A DNA stretch of 5,607 bases. Source: Gammaproteobacteria bacterium. Its GTDB lineage: Bacteria; Pseudomonadota; Gammaproteobacteria; BMS3Bbin11. The position numbers were made by a program, and so were the translations under genes. Below the pieces are notes generated by a model. That model saw nothing but the letters and a program-made list of their open reading frames with translations, made no database searches and was not told the origin of the DNA. Where the stretch lies: contig JAUWVE010000101.1 in the NCBI GenBank assembly GCA_030617565.1, positions 1 to 5,607 on the forward strand, written 5' to 3'. Position 1 is the first letter of the stretch. Each line of letters begins with the position of its first letter. Positions 3,684 to 5,607 of this stretch are shown in pieces.

Positions 3684-5607
3684 TTTGTGCTTTAGCGGCC
3701 TCAACCACCTGGCCGGCACAGATTGCAGCATCATTGGCTGGCAGTCGCCGCGGCAGACAGGCCGTGAAACCATTTTCTTGCAGCAGACCAGCAACATAGT
3801 CAGAGAGTTTTCTGTTCTGGAATACCCCTCCGCACAAACCAATATTATTGACACCGTGACGCTGGCGTAGAGTCAGTGCCTGCTGTAGCAGGGTATGTGC
3901 GAGACAGGCGTGAAAGTGGCTTGCCCGTTCAGCAATACTGCGGTTGTTATCCATCAGCATTGGCAGCAGGCCAGACCAGTCAGCCTGTAACAGACCGTGT
4001 GTGTTTTCAGATAGAGGCAGGGGAGCGCAAGGTCGCAGTTCACGACTGGCCTGTTCCAGCAGCATCGGGCCCTGGCCTTCAAAGCTTGCCTGCTGCAGTA
4101 GCCCGGTCAGAGCTGCCGCAGCATCAAACAGGCGTCCTACTGCGCTGGACTGTGGGCTGTTGGCCCTCTTTTCCCAGGCCGTCTGCAATATTTCTGCCCC
4201 TTTGGGCAGGTCGGCCCATTCGATACCTGCCTGCCAGCACAGGGCGGCTGCACTGCGCCAGGGTTCGCGACCGACTTTTTCACCGCCGGGTAGATAAAAA
4301 GGTTTCATGCTGGCGGCTCTTTGCCAGTTACCCGGTTGACCAAACAGCGCTTCGCCACCCCATAGAGAACCATCTTCGCCGTAACCGACACCATCCCAGG
4401 TGAATATCAGCCAGTCTTCATCATTCCAGTGATCGAGAACCAGTGCAGAGGCATGTGCACGGTGATGAAAGACGCGCGTGACAGGCAATCCAGACTGTTC
4501 TGCCCAGCGGCTGCTGGCATACATGGGGTGGGCGTCACAGATGACCTCCGTAGCTTTTACCTGGTAGAGCTGTTGCAGATCATCAATCATCTGCTGGAAA
4601 ACCTGCTGGCTGCGTGGGCTGTCGAGGTCGCCAATATGCGGGGAAATTACCACTCGATTGTCCCAGGCCAGGGCAACGGTATTTTTCATGTGACTGCCGG
4701 TGGCGAGTACCGGTTCAGCCAGGGTAAACGGAAGATCAATTTCAACCGGTGCATTCCCACGCCCCATGCGCAATGGGCGGGGTCTGCCAGCTATCGTTCT
4801 GTATACAGGGTCATCGGCAGGGCGAACTATCTCACGGTTATGATGAAGAAAAGCCTGCGCGACGTGTGACAATCGTTTTTCGACCTCAGTATTATCTACC
4901 AGTACCGGCTCGCCGCTGATATTGGCTGAAGTGGCGACCACAGGTTTATCAAGCACGTCCAGCAGCAGATAATGCAGCGGGCTGTATGGCAGCATGATGC
5001 CAATTTCATTCAGGCCTGGAGCAATCAGGGCTGATAATAATTCTGATTTCTTTTGTGCCAGTACGATAGGCCGGGATGGAGAGTGCAACAGTTCGGCTTC
5101 AGCCGGTGTCAGGTCAACGCATAGGCGAACCTCTGCCAGTCCATCATCTCCCCGTTCAGGGAACATGACGGCAAGTGGTTTATCCGGTCGGGGTTTCTGT
5201 TGCCGCAGGTGAGCGATAGCCTGATCATTCTGTGCGTCACACAGAAGGTGATAGCCGCCTATCCCTTTTACAGCAACTATTTTGCCATCACGCAGAGCGT
5301 TGATGCTGGCGGCTAGTGCCTGTTGTGTGTCCTGTAAATCGTGATTCTTGTCATGAAAGTGCAAAGCGGGCCCACAGTCCGGGCAGGCAAGCGGCTGGGC
5401 ATGGAAACGCCTGTCCAGCGGGTCTTCATATTCTTTTCTACAGGCATCGCACAGTGGAAAGCCTGCCATGGAGGTTGAGGGCCGGTCATAGGGAAGTTTA
5501 TTGATGATCGTATAGCGTGGTCCACACTGGGTGCAGTTGATGAACGGGTAGTGATAGCGGCGCTCTGCAGGATCTCGGCACTCAGTCAGGCAGTCAGGGC
5601 AGGTAAA
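3676..5607 (-). CDS. hypF: HypF, carbamoyltransferase for [NiFe]-hydrogenase maturation (5' end beyond window)
   Basis: This fragment holds 643 residues and stays open to the right edge. HypF hydrolyses carbamoyl phosphate, makes carbamoyl-adenylate with ATP, and transfers the carbamoyl group to the C-terminal Cys of HypE in the cytoplasm. Numbering from the edge, residues 1-80 form the two zinc fingers: CPDC at 3-6, NCTQC at 24-28, CDAC at 53-56 and CPDC at 75-78. About 94-286 is the YrdC-like domain, with KGIGGYHL at 114-121 and ATSANISGEPV at 225-235. About 300 onward is the Kae1-like domain: HHRAHASAL at 381-389 (metal-binding His), GYGEDGSLWGGEAL and CGGVFQNRKL at 592-601. The near-terminal motif reads PANDAA, where many relatives have Asp-Gly-Gly. 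The Met at 5469 lies between the zinc fingers and is not the start. Full HypF is about 750-780 residues, so only the acylphosphatase domain, roughly 100-130 residues, is missing. Confidence 0.95.
   Translation of the reverse strand, partial: FTCPDCLTECRDPAERRYHYPFINCTQCGPRYTIINKLPYDRPSTSMAGFPLCDACRKEYEDPLDRRFHAQPLACPDCGPALHFHDKNHDLQDTQQALAASINALRDGKIVAVKGIGGYHLLCDAQNDQAIAHLRQQKPRPDKPLAVMFPERGDDGLAEVRLCVDLTPAEAELLHSPSRPIVLAQKKSELLSALIAPGLNEIGIMLPYSPLHYLLLDVLDKPVVATSANISGEPVLVDNTEVEKRLSHVAQAFLHHNREIVRPADDPVYRTIAGRPRPLRMGRGNAPVEIDLPFTLAEPVLATGSHMKNTVALAWDNRVVISPHIGDLDSPRSQQVFQQMIDDLQQLYQVKATEVICDAHPMYASSRWAEQSGLPVTRVFHHRAHASALVLDHWNDEDWLIFTWDGVGYGEDGSLWGGEALFGQPGNWQRAASMKPFYLPGGEKVGREPWRSAAALCWQAGIEWADLPKGAEILQTAWEKRANSPQSSAVGRLFDAAAALTGLLQQASFEGQGPMLLEQASRELRPCAPLPLSENTHGLLQADWSGLLPMLMDNNRSIAERASHFHACLAHTLLQQALTLRQRHGVNNIGLCGGVFQNRKLSDYVAGLLQENGFTACLPRRLPANDAAICAGQVVEAAKAQTA

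Noticed and set aside
3876..4869. Plus-strand open frames of 117-175 codons opposite hypF.
   Set aside because: They are shadows of the hypF coding strand; translations are rich in Arg, Ser and Cys with no family resemblance.
5313..5525. Reading the HypF gene as starting at the ATG at 5469.
   Set aside because: The same frame continues without a stop to the window edge and encodes the first zinc finger (CPDC, NCTQC), which must precede that Met in HypF.

Overview
The window reads as chromosomal DNA of a Gram-negative bacterium, most likely a beta- or gammaproteobacterium. The reasons are a periplasmic YcbB/LdtD-type L,D-transpeptidase beside a Tat-exported YcbK/MepK-type peptidase, proteobacterial-type [NiFe]-hydrogenase maturation proteins, and a GTAG-type REP palindrome pair. 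The genus cannot be fixed from this sequence.

Layout, left to right. Positions 1-250 hold no gene I can support. Their main content is an inverted pair of REP-like palindromes (137-223) with a compensated stem base pair, lying just past the 3' end of hypE. Complete hypE follows on the minus strand (251-1258), then an 80-bp gap with a promoter-like TATAAT and an inverted repeat. Next is a complete minus-strand L,D-transpeptidase gene (1339-3018). Across a very short divergent control region lies a plus-strand MepK/DUF882-type peptidase gene (3076-3666). It converges, with a 9-bp gap, on minus-strand hypF (3676 to the right edge). hypF is open to the window edge and lacks only its N-terminal acylphosphatase domain; the Met codon at 5469 is internal.

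Two functional modules are interleaved. HypF uses carbamoyl phosphate and ATP to carbamoylate the C-terminal Cys of HypE, and HypE dehydrates this to the thiocyanate that supplies CN ligands to the [NiFe]-hydrogenase active site. Between the two genes sits a peptidoglycan pair: an enzyme family that makes 3-3 (meso-Dap to meso-Dap) cross-links and a family whose E. coli member cuts them. Because the peptidase gene runs the other way, hypF and hypE cannot share one simple short operon here, and hypE is likely to be read from the transpeptidase transcript or from its own promoter.

The points most worth following up are the REPIN-like palindrome pair, the apparently bidirectional promoter with overlapping -10 elements between the two peptidoglycan genes, and the placement of this pair between hypF and hypE. 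No clearly new system is evident; every gene belongs to a recognisable family.
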